From a bacterium (GTDB taxonomy: Bacteria > Acidobacteriota > Aminicenantia > Aminicenantales > Aminicenantaceae): a DNA stretch of 33,342 bases. The notes under the pieces were generated by a model, which saw nothing but the letters and a program-made list of their open reading frames with translations, did no database searches and had not been told where the DNA came from. Each line of letters starts with the position of its first letter. Position 1 is the stretch's first letter. Shown in pieces: positions 16,264 to 23,151 of the stretch. Made by a program: the position numbers and the translations under genes. The stretch covers positions 1-33,342 of the forward strand of contig JAGXKI010000025.1 of assembly GCA_018335295.1 (NCBI GenBank). The letters run 5' to 3'.

Positions 16264-16848
16264 TCAGTAACCTTTTTTAACGGTGATCGTGGATATACAG
16301 TGGAAAGTTTGGAGAGAATTTTTTTCCCTACATAGAGATTTTTCCACAAGGAGGACCCCTTGGGCATAGTTTTTCCACCGGAAATGATTGACATCCATTC
16401 GGGAATGGGTAATGGAGGAAAGTTCAGGTGCTCCTTTAGAAACTTTGGGGAGTCCAATGTATTCCAGGACGGAATTCAAAGAGGAGACATTGGATATGTA
16501 AAAATAATCTCCTGATTTATCTAACTTGAGTGAAATTTTAGGCTTAGGATTATGAAAAATATACCGTTCATAGGTGCCGAAATCCATAGAACCTTCTTCT
16601 TTTTGGTAGTTGTATTCAGGGGTTTTTGGAGGGAAAGCCTTTTGTTTCAGCTCGGTTAAAGTGATTTTTCCAGTTTCACTCTGTTGGAGGTAAATCAGAC
16701 CCAGAAGAAACAAAAAGAAGACCATCAGAGCCCGCCCTATGAACCGGTGTTGGCCCTGAATGATCAATTTTAGAACCCACAGCGAAGCGATAATAAGAAA
16801 GGCACTGGTGGCTGTGGTTAAAGTAATCTTTTGGAGAATGTTTTCCAT
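16264..16848 (-). CDS. Hypothetical membrane-anchored protein
   Basis: 194-residue protein that I do not recognise. The start at ATG 16848 is preceded by GAGGAG at suitable spacing and a good promoter further up, which supports it as a real gene. Two hydrophobic helices lie at about 11-29 (TATSAFLIIASLWVLKLII) and 37-54 (FIGRALMVFFLFLLGLIYL), joined by a short basic loop. The remaining about 140 residues are soluble and mixed alpha/beta (YERYIFHNPKPKISLKLD, DYFYISNVSSLNSVLEYIGLP), ending in QTFHCISTITVKKGY with two cysteines in the last 40 residues (ESLCRE-type and FHC). With both helices near the N-terminus, the domain would sit on the same side as the N-terminus. It lies 242 bases upstream of the C69 gene on the same strand, probably as a separate unit. 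Confidence 0.65.
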   Translation of the reverse strand: MENILQKITLTTATSAFLIIASLWVLKLIIQGQHRFIGRALMVFFLFLLGLIYLQQSETGKITLTELKQKAFPPKTPEYNYQKEEGSMDFGTYERYIFHNPKPKISLKLDKSGDYFYISNVSSLNSVLEYIGLPKVSKGAPELSSITHSRMDVNHFRWKNYAQGVLLVEKSLCREKNSLQTFHCISTITVKKGY

Positions 16849-16889
16849 CCCCGGCTTCTCCTCTTTATCCCTTGAAATAATCTCAAATG

Positions 16890-16918
16890 ATTATACCATG
16901 AATACCCATAGATATCCA
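16890..16918 (-). promoter_or_regulatory. Promoter for the hypothetical membrane protein gene
   Basis: On the minus strand a perfect TATAAT (16895-16890) lies 17 bases after TGGATA (16918-16913; 4/6 to consensus). The transcript would start about 35 bases before ATG 16848. Confidence 0.5.
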
Positions 16919-17076
16919 TTTTCCTGAGGTTGAAAGCGATTTATCATCAGTTTCCAAACAAATACATTGAAAGAAATCTTAATAAAGGTATGGGTTCGAT
17001 TTTAAAGCTTTTCTGCCAATACCAAAAGTCATAAAATAAAAAGAAAAAATTTGAGCCCATGAATAAAGGAGGCGAG

Positions 17077-18246
17077 ATGACAGAACCAAGAGAAAAGGAC
17101 TTTTTGAACATCGAGGATTTATTCAGGGATGAGGAGCTGATGATCCGGGATACAGTGAAAAAATTCGTGGACAAGGAAATATTACCAGAAATCGACGCTC
17201 ATCACCGGAAAGCCACCTTTCCCCTAAAACTGGTGCCTTTGTTGGGAGAAATAGGACTTCTAGGGATTAATCTGAAAGGTTATGGATGTCCGGGGGGAAG
17301 CAATGTGGAATACGGGTTAGCCATGCAGGAACTGGAGAGAGGAGACAGCGGAGTGAGAAGTTTTTGTTCGGTACAGGGAAGTTTGTGTATGTTTCCCATA
17401 TGGGCGTTTGGTTCGGAAGACCAAAAAAAGAAGTACTTGCCTAAAATGGCTGAGGGAAAAATAATCGGATGTTATGGTCTGACCGAATCGGAAGCGGGCT
17501 CAGATCCAGGAAGCCTTAAGACCAGGGCTCGAAAAGAGGGGGATTCTTACATCCTCAACGGAAGCAAGATGTGGATAACCAACGGGTCCATCGCTGACCT
17601 GGCAGTGGTATGGGCCAGGACCGAAGAAGGAGAAATAAAAGGATTTTTGGTGGAAAAGGGAACTCCTGGTTTTGAGACATCTGAAATCAAAGGTAAATTT
17701 TCCATGAGAGCATCGGTGACCTCTGAACTTATCTTCAACGAATGCCGGATTCCTGAGAAGAATGTTCTTCCTCGGGCTCAAGGACTCAAACCTCCGTTGA
17801 AATGTTTGACCGAAGCACGCTATGGAATTTCATGGGGAGCTCTGGGATCAGCCCAGGCATGTTACGAGACAGCGCTGAAGTATGCTAGAGAAAGGATTCA
17901 GTTCGGAAAACCCATTGCTTCCTTTCAGCTTGTCCAGCACAAGTTGGTGAATATGCTAACTGCGAGGGAGAAGGGGAAGCTTTTGTCACTTCAGGTAGGA
18001 CGGGAAAAGGATAAAGGAACCGCCAACCATGCTATGGTTTCTATGGCCAAAATGAATAATGTCCAGATGGCCCGAAATTGTGCTCGAACAGCTCGGGAGA
18101 TTCTGGGAGCCAACGGGATTTGTGATGATTATGTGCCCATCCGGCATATGATGAACATGGAAACTGTTTATACCTATGAAGGAACTCATGATATTCATGA
18201 ACTCATCATAGGAAGGGCTATTACGGGTTTGAATGCCTTTTCTTAA
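17077..18246 (+). CDS. Acyl-CoA dehydrogenase, glutaryl-CoA dehydrogenase-like
   Basis: FAD-dependent acyl-CoA dehydrogenase of 389 residues. The start at ATG 17077 is chosen because AAGGAGG (17066-17072) lies just upstream; the ATG at 17059 is upstream of that site. Family blocks are all present: CYGLTESEAGSDPGSL (FAD/substrate), KMWITNGSIADL, FGKPIASFQLVQHKL, and the end block ETVYTYEGTHDIHELIIGRA with catalytic Glu368. Arg94-Ser95 in DSGVRSFCSVQGS matches the glutaryl-CoA dehydrogenase substrate-binding pair, and the C-terminus ITGLNAF is typical of that subfamily. It would oxidise glutaryl-CoA to crotonyl-CoA (or only to glutaconyl-CoA in non-decarboxylating enzymes), a step in lysine or tryptophan degradation. 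No electron-transfer flavoprotein or other pathway gene is next to it, so the substrate is a family-based inference. Confidence 0.9.
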   Translation: MTEPREKDFLNIEDLFRDEELMIRDTVKKFVDKEILPEIDAHHRKATFPLKLVPLLGEIGLLGINLKGYGCPGGSNVEYGLAMQELERGDSGVRSFCSVQGSLCMFPIWAFGSEDQKKKYLPKMAEGKIIGCYGLTESEAGSDPGSLKTRARKEGDSYILNGSKMWITNGSIADLAVVWARTEEGEIKGFLVEKGTPGFETSEIKGKFSMRASVTSELIFNECRIPEKNVLPRAQGLKPPLKCLTEARYGISWGALGSAQACYETALKYARERIQFGKPIASFQLVQHKLVNMLTAREKGKLLSLQVGREKDKGTANHAMVSMAKMNNVQMARNCARTAREILGANGICDDYVPIRHMMNMETVYTYEGTHDIHELIIGRAITGLNAFS

Positions 18247-18300
18247 GGTTTGAGATATACCACGGGGGGATTAATCGAGAAATCGGCTCAAGAATTCTCC

Positions 18301-18354
18301 TGAATCCTGTGTTTGATTTTTATCTTAAACCCCCATTCCTGTTTTCAGGATTCA
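18301..18354. repeat. 9-bp inverted repeat in spacer
   Basis: TGAATCCTG (18301-18309) and CAGGATTCA (18346-18354) are exact reverse complements with a 36-base gap, followed by ATTTTG. It lies after the acyl-CoA dehydrogenase gene and could form the base of a longer stem. The terminator role is uncertain. Confidence 0.35.
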
Positions 18355-18488
18355 ATTTTGCTTCATTCCAATGTCTATGGTAACTTAGTTTTATCCATGG
18401 TGGATGTGTTTCTGGTGGTTTATCCAACTTCAAAGCCCCTATGGAGCGAAGGAATGTTTTCTTGCTCTTTAAGTTGAAGGAGGAAAAA

Positions 18489-20444
18489 ATGAAACCTTTA
18501 AAATCAACCTCCCTCTTATTTGCCTTGGTCTCTTTTTTTGTTTTTGCCCTTTTTCCCTCCGATCAAGTCAAAGAAGAGTTTAAGATTTATCAAACCAGTA
18601 AGGAAATTACCGTGGACGGGAATCTGATCGACTGGAAGGGCATTGAAGGTATCCCCATCCAGTTGAATCCTGAGGCCCAGGTTGTGGAGTCTAATGAGGA
18701 TATAAGGGTCATGGGTTGGTTCACTTATGATACCCAAAAATTTTATGCCGCTGTGGAGGCAAGGGACGATGAAATGGCTTTTTCCCAGAGAGGGTGGCGC
18801 TATGGGGATGGTCTGTATCTCACTTTTTTAGACCCCTCCAAAGGCCATGTAAGCACTCGATTTCACACATTTGGTTTCTCCAGAAAAGGAAAGGAAAACC
18901 GGAAGGTTCTGGTCAACCGAAATGGAGAATATTTTCCTGACCGAAAATTGGATGAACTTGATTTGAAAATCGTCCCTTATTCCAAAAAGAATACTTTGGT
19001 TTATGAAATCGCTATTCCTTGGGAATATGTGCAACCCTTAAAGCCTTTTTTCAAAGACCAATGGGGGATTAATCTTATCTATGTGGACAAGGATGAGGGA
19101 AAAAGAAGGACGATCCTTCAGCTTTATCCTGATAAAAATTATGATACCGAGCAGACAGACCAAAGAAAGGGAGCCTTGGCATCTTTTATCACTCACATCC
19201 CTTCTGAGCCGGAATTCCAATCCCTTATGAATGGTCTTCATTTTTACGATGATGAAACCATTCTTCTCCGCACTGCTGTGAATTCACCTCAAAAGATGTC
19301 CGGATGGGAACTCCGCTTCATCATGACATCGGGGAAAAAAGACATCAATATCTCCAAGGACATCCATCTCCAGGAGGGAATGAATCATTTTGAGTTCAGA
19401 CTTCCTGAAGATAAATATTCCACTGACGATTATGTGATCTCTGTAGGAGCAGTTTCCCCCCAGGAGGCACTCCAGTACAATCAAACTCATACTTTCTATA
19501 TTCTAAACCGTGAGGATGAGGAAAAATGGGAGGAGCAGCTAGCTGAGTTTAAAAAGATGGAAGTCTATGAGAAAAGCGAGACTTTTAGGAAGAGTCTGCC
19601 TACTCTGAAAATCCGCTTCCAGTGGGTAAAGGAGTACATGAAGGAGGCTCCACCTTACGCAGATTTCAAGAGGTTGAAGAACTGGAACGAAGAAATCAAT
19701 TTTTTAATGCGGAAACTGAAGAAGGGAGAGCCTGCTTTATTTCCCCAAGGAAACATAGGAAGGCTTGCCCATAAATCTTCTCTTGATGGAACCTTGCAGC
19801 CTTATTCCCTGTATGTACCCACAAAATACAGGAAAGAAAAATCCATTCCTCTTCTTGTGACTCTCCACGGGAGTGGAGTGGACGAGCAGCAGAGTGTTTA
19901 TCAAATGGCCCGGGGATTTTATCGGTCCTCCTCTGGAGTAAAAACAATCCCTATGATCATTATGGCCCCTAAGGCCCGAGGACTTTCGGATTGGTATCTG
20001 GGTAAATCAGGGAAGGAAGTTATGGAGTGCATCCAACATGTTCAGTCTCTCTACAATATTGATAAGGAGAGGATTGTTTTGGACGGTTTTTCCATGGGAG
20101 GATACGGAGCCTGGAGATTGGGAGTCCTTCATTCCCAAACCTTTCGGGCTGTGATGGTTCGTTCCGGAGCCATTGAACCTCCTCCTCATCTGGATGGAAA
20201 AAGCGTGATCGATCTCCTGGACAAGTGGGGAAAAACTCCTGTTTTGATTGTCCATGGAAAAAAAGATAAAACGGTTTCCATCGAAAAAGTCCGGCAGGTG
20301 GTGAAGAAATTGAAAAAACAAGGAATTCCCCATCGCTACATCCAAGTGGAAGATGCAGCCCATGGAGATTATGACCGCTGGGGTGAAATGATTCAGTGGA
20401 TAAACCAAGTGTTGAACGTAAGAAGAATGAATATTCGGCGTTGA
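18489..20444 (+). CDS. Exported esterase with N-terminal CBM9-like domain
   Basis: 651-residue exported protein. The ATG at 18489 has AAGGAGG (18477-18483) directly upstream and leads into a signal peptide (KPLKSTSLLFALVSFFVFALFPS); an upstream in-frame ATG at 18441 lacks a site. Residues about 30-215 look like a CBM9/DOMON-type beta-sandwich (EITVDGNLIDWKGIEG, QKFYAAVEARDDEM, YGDGLYLTFLDP, LVYEIAIPWEYV). A linking beta and helical region follows. The C-terminal domain (about 395-640) is an alpha/beta-hydrolase of the feruloyl-esterase/PHB-depolymerase type: LLVTLHGSG, nucleophile Ser535 in DGFSMGGYGAW, Asp593 in HGKKDKTVS and His625 in AAHGDYDRW. The triad looks complete. It may de-esterify polysaccharides or hydrolyse peptide-like substrates at the cell surface. 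The carbohydrate link is inferred from the CBM-like domain only. Confidence 0.85.
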   Translation: MKPLKSTSLLFALVSFFVFALFPSDQVKEEFKIYQTSKEITVDGNLIDWKGIEGIPIQLNPEAQVVESNEDIRVMGWFTYDTQKFYAAVEARDDEMAFSQRGWRYGDGLYLTFLDPSKGHVSTRFHTFGFSRKGKENRKVLVNRNGEYFPDRKLDELDLKIVPYSKKNTLVYEIAIPWEYVQPLKPFFKDQWGINLIYVDKDEGKRRTILQLYPDKNYDTEQTDQRKGALASFITHIPSEPEFQSLMNGLHFYDDETILLRTAVNSPQKMSGWELRFIMTSGKKDINISKDIHLQEGMNHFEFRLPEDKYSTDDYVISVGAVSPQEALQYNQTHTFYILNREDEEKWEEQLAEFKKMEVYEKSETFRKSLPTLKIRFQWVKEYMKEAPPYADFKRLKNWNEEINFLMRKLKKGEPALFPQGNIGRLAHKSSLDGTLQPYSLYVPTKYRKEKSIPLLVTLHGSGVDEQQSVYQMARGFYRSSSGVKTIPMIIMAPKARGLSDWYLGKSGKEVMECIQHVQSLYNIDKERIVLDGFSMGGYGAWRLGVLHSQTFRAVMVRSGAIEPPPHLDGKSVIDLLDKWGKTPVLIVHGKKDKTVSIEKVRQVVKKLKKQGIPHRYIQVEDAAHGDYDRWGEMIQWINQVLNVRRMNIRR

Positions 20445-20492
20445 GGGAGAAAAGTCCTCCAGAGAAATTTTTATCCAACACCGGTTTTGAGT

Positions 20493-20526
20493 TCAGGTAA
20501 TAGGGGATGAAGGGCTGTTTACCTGA
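20493..20526. repeat. 8-bp inverted repeat between convergent genes
   Basis: TCAGGTAA (20493-20500) and TTACCTGA (20519-20526) with an 18-base loop lie between the esterase gene and the convergent alcohol-dehydrogenase pseudogene. It could slow transcription from both sides, but has no T-run. Confidence 0.35.
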
Positions 20527-20553
20527 GAAACGAAGCTCCAATAGATTTTAGGG

Positions 20554-21287
20554 TTATTCAATTGGAGGGATGAGACGGAAATCTCCGTGGACGGCGGCTT
20601 TCAAGACCGGTTTCATGGTGATTTCCACCATGCTGGAATTCAAAGCAATGGGCATGTTCTTGAGTTTCATATCCAGTTGGGGATTTTGGGCGGCTCTAAT
20701 GACTTTTTCTATGTGGGAGGGAGTGAAACCGGGGATTTCTTCGAAAGTGGTGGGAAAATGAACCCTTCGGCTCAATTCGATTAAACCTTCCGCTACCGCC
20801 AAACCTAGTTCTCTTCCTTCTAGAGGCTCGATATCTTCAGCAAACAATCCGTATCGGGAAAAGAGAGCAGCCAGGCGTTTCAGTTGAGCCTGAATGGCCG
20901 AAGAAAAGAAGACAGTGTAGTAAGGATTCAGTATGGCACAGGCTCGACCGTGACTCAGAATATCCACCAGAGAGAAACTATTTAAATGAGCCGCACAGGA
21001 TTTGACTCTCGGATTTTCTCTTTCATCCGGAAAACATCTTCTCGGGGAGAGTTAGGGCGGGAAGATGAAGTTTGAGTTTTGATTTTTATCCCTGAACGGT
21101 GAAGAGAATCCTGAATTTTCTTGTAATTTTCCGGGTCTCTCTGATTCAGGCTGGTGATCAGTAGGATGTTTTGGCCCACTGGAGCGGTCATTTCTCCGAT
21201 TTTATCCAGACAATGGAGGCCATGGATGTATTCATTTCCCTTGAATTCATGGATGAGTGTTTGGGCCCTTTCTTTGAGTTCTTTCAT
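20554..21287 (-). pseudogene. Iron-containing alcohol dehydrogenase, internally deleted and frameshifted
   Basis: Two frames on the minus strand together form the ends of one Fe-ADH. The upstream frame (21287 to 20982) has an N-terminal Rossmann-like half: YIHGLHCLDKIGEM, QNILLITSLNQRDPE, SLHRSGIKIK and SRPNSPREDVFRMKEKI. The downstream frame is open from just after a stop near 21052 and, from about 21018, reads ENPRVKSCAAHLNSFSLVDI, then LSHGRACAILNPYY, which is the C-terminal metal-binding half with the SHG histidine. Between PREDVF... and ENPRVKS an intact enzyme of about 390-400 residues should carry about 150 more residues, including the GGGS NAD site and the first iron ligands. These are gone, and the frame shifts at about 21005-21018. 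It is therefore almost certainly non-functional. The ribosome site at 21287 is also poor. Confidence 0.8.
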
Positions 21288-21335
21288 TTATTTTTTTCTT
21301 CGTTTATTTAATATAACATAAACAGGGATAGAAAA

Positions 21336-22217
21336 TTGAGTGAAAATATTGGCTTGATCGGGACCATTACTCATGATGAGATTTATTCGGAGAATAGAAT
21401 CATCTATGAAGGCTTGGGAGGGGTGCTTTATCAAGCCTCCACACTCTGTGACCTGGGGAAAAATGTTTTTCTTTATACCAACCTGGCAGAGGGGTTAGAA
21501 TCTGAAGTCCAAAGTAGTATCCAAGGATGGCCCACTCTTCATAAAAAGGGCATCCAGCGAGTCCCCGGACCTGGAAACAGGGTTCGCCTCTATTATCCCT
21601 CAAAAGGTGAAAGGCAGGAGGTGCTGAAATCAACCGTGGCCCCTTTAAATCCGGAGAAGCTCATTCATGATTTATCCAAAATGAGTTTCCTGGTATGTGT
21701 GCTTAATTCTGGGTTTGATATCACTCTGGAGGATTGGCGGAGGGTGGTGGAGAGAACCTCTTGTCCCGTATGGATGGATGTGCATTCATTATCTTTAACT
21801 CGAGAAATCAATAAAACTCGAAAGTATCGATGTCTCCCGGAATGGAAGCATTGGTCCGCCGGAGTGGAGTATTTACAGACCAATCGAAAAGAAGTTTCTT
21901 CTATGATGTCCCATCCTCACCGCAATCCCTCTGAAGCAGAAATGATGGAATTGGGAAAGCAGGCTTTTGAGATTGGAGTCAAAACGGTGTTTATCACCTT
22001 GGGAAAAGAAGGGGTATGGTGTATAACTCCCACGAAGAAAAGAAAGATTTCTCCCACTCCTTCTGAAAAAGTGGTAGAGACAACAGGGTGTGGAGATATT
22101 TTTTGTGGGGCTACTGTGGCTAAATTGGTGGAAGGTGGCAATCCTTTCCAGGCAGCTTCTTTTGGTGTTCAGTGTGCTGCTCGGGCCGCCGAACAAAAAG
22201 GGATCAAGAAACTATGA
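21336..22217 (+). CDS. PfkB family carbohydrate kinase
   Basis: 293-residue ribokinase-like (PfkB) kinase that phosphorylates a sugar, nucleoside or related alcohol in the cytoplasm. It begins at TTG 21336 with CAGGG about ten bases upstream; no ATG in frame is better placed. The N-terminal substrate-binding region carries the Gly-Gly pair in YEGLGGVLYQASTLCDLGKN. The middle has the AGVEYLQTNRKEVSSM block (the 'N-E' part typical of the family). The C-terminal signature is ETTGCGDIFCGATVAKL, with the catalytic-base Asp in GCGD preceded by the anion-hole glycines, and FITLGKEGVW before it is the usual 'vTlG-~G' strand. The lid strands at the N-terminus look short. Neighbours do not reveal the substrate. 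Confidence 0.82.
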   Translation: MSENIGLIGTITHDEIYSENRIIYEGLGGVLYQASTLCDLGKNVFLYTNLAEGLESEVQSSIQGWPTLHKKGIQRVPGPGNRVRLYYPSKGERQEVLKSTVAPLNPEKLIHDLSKMSFLVCVLNSGFDITLEDWRRVVERTSCPVWMDVHSLSLTREINKTRKYRCLPEWKHWSAGVEYLQTNRKEVSSMMSHPHRNPSEAEMMELGKQAFEIGVKTVFITLGKEGVWCITPTKKRKISPTPSEKVVETTGCGDIFCGATVAKLVEGGNPFQAASFGVQCAARAAEQKGIKKL

Positions 22218-22271
22218 TTGTTTCACTTATCTAAGGGAAAACTGAATCTCAAAAAAATATATATTTGATGG

Positions 22272-22300
22272 TTCAGCAATCATATCGGTTGTGTTACAAT
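22272..22300 (+). promoter_or_regulatory. Promoter of the EIIA/zinc-ribbon gene
   Basis: TACAAT (22295-22300; 5/6) lies 17 bases after TTCAGC (22272-22277; 3/6). The start point would be only about five bases before ATG 22312, so the transcript would be nearly leaderless. There is no Shine-Dalgarno sequence, in keeping with that. Confidence 0.45.
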
Positions 22301-22311
22301 AAATACTCAAA

Positions 22312-23124
22312 ATGAAGGTCAATTTCAAAAGTTCGAATTTTTCCGATTATTTAAAACCTTCTCAAATAGTCTTCAACCTTAAATCCAACGACAAAGTCCA
22401 ATCCTTAAACGAACTTCTGGATATTTTGCTGGAACAGAAGATTATCAAAAATAAGGAACTTGTATTAACCCGAATCATTAACAGGGAAAAGTTGGAGTCT
22501 ACCGCTATCGGGCATGGTGTGGCCTTACCTCATGCACGGGTGAACACAGGTAACGATATCGCTGTGGTTGTGGGAAGATCCAAAGAGGGGATTGATTTCG
22601 ACGCCATTGATAAAAAGAAAGTTCATCTGGTTATTTTGATGGTGTGGAATCCTTCTTTGCCGGGTTTGTTCAATCATCTGTTTGCAGGGCTCGCTCAGTA
22701 TTTGAGAAATGAGGAATTCAGAGAAAAACTTTTTAAAGCCAAAGATAAATCAGAACTTTACAGTTATCTTTCTGAGATTGTGCTGAGTATTTCTCCTCAA
22801 GATAAAATTATAAGCCGAGCCAACCTGATCAAAAAGCTTCAAGAAATAGAAATTTCCAAGAAAAAGGCCACTCCGGAGCAAAGGGAGAAGCTGGATAAAG
22901 AAGCTAAGTTGATTCGAGGAGAGCTGGATGCGGCCATCCTGGATAGGTTTGATAAACTGATGGAAAAATATGGGTATGCCGTCGCCGAGGTTGTGGATGG
23001 AGTCTGTCGGGGATGTAACATCAACGTAGCCACCGGGATCAGTTCTTCCATCGAGGGAAGCAACGATATCTACATCTGCGAAAACTGTGGAAAATTTCTG
23101 GTAGCCCCTAAAAAAGAAGATTGA
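22312..23124 (+). CDS. PTS EIIA (fructose/PtsN-type) domain fused to a C4 zinc ribbon
   Basis: 270-residue cytoplasmic protein with an unusual two-part layout. Residues about 10-155 are a PTS EIIA type-2 (fructose/nitrogen) domain. NFSDYLKPSQIVFNLKS opens it, and the phosphorylatable His74 lies in TAIGHGVALPHARV. HLVILMVWNPSLPGLFNHLF and LRNEEFREKL follow as in PtsN. Residues about 160-215 are a charged helix pair (KKLQEIEISKKKATPEQREK). Residues 215-265 match the C-terminal part of COG1579/zf-RING_7-type proteins: RFDKLMEKYGYAVAEVVDG, then Cys-x2-Cys (232-235) and Cys-x2-Cys (256-259) with 20 residues between. It may be a phosphorylation-controlled nucleic-acid- or protein-binding regulator. 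No other PTS gene is visible. The ATG has no ribosome site. Domain calls are firm; the role is inference. Confidence 0.85.
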   Translation: MKVNFKSSNFSDYLKPSQIVFNLKSNDKVQSLNELLDILLEQKIIKNKELVLTRIINREKLESTAIGHGVALPHARVNTGNDIAVVVGRSKEGIDFDAIDKKKVHLVILMVWNPSLPGLFNHLFAGLAQYLRNEEFREKLFKAKDKSELYSYLSEIVLSISPQDKIISRANLIKKLQEIEISKKKATPEQREKLDKEAKLIRGELDAAILDRFDKLMEKYGYAVAEVVDGVCRGCNINVATGISSSIEGSNDIYICENCGKFLVAPKKED

Positions 23125-23151
23125 ATGATCGGGAAAAGTGAAGCTTCTTGA

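Noticed and set aside
20020-20541. 173-codon minus-strand frame over the end of the esterase gene
   Set aside because: It overlaps the conserved esterase triad region on the other strand and has no protein features of its own.
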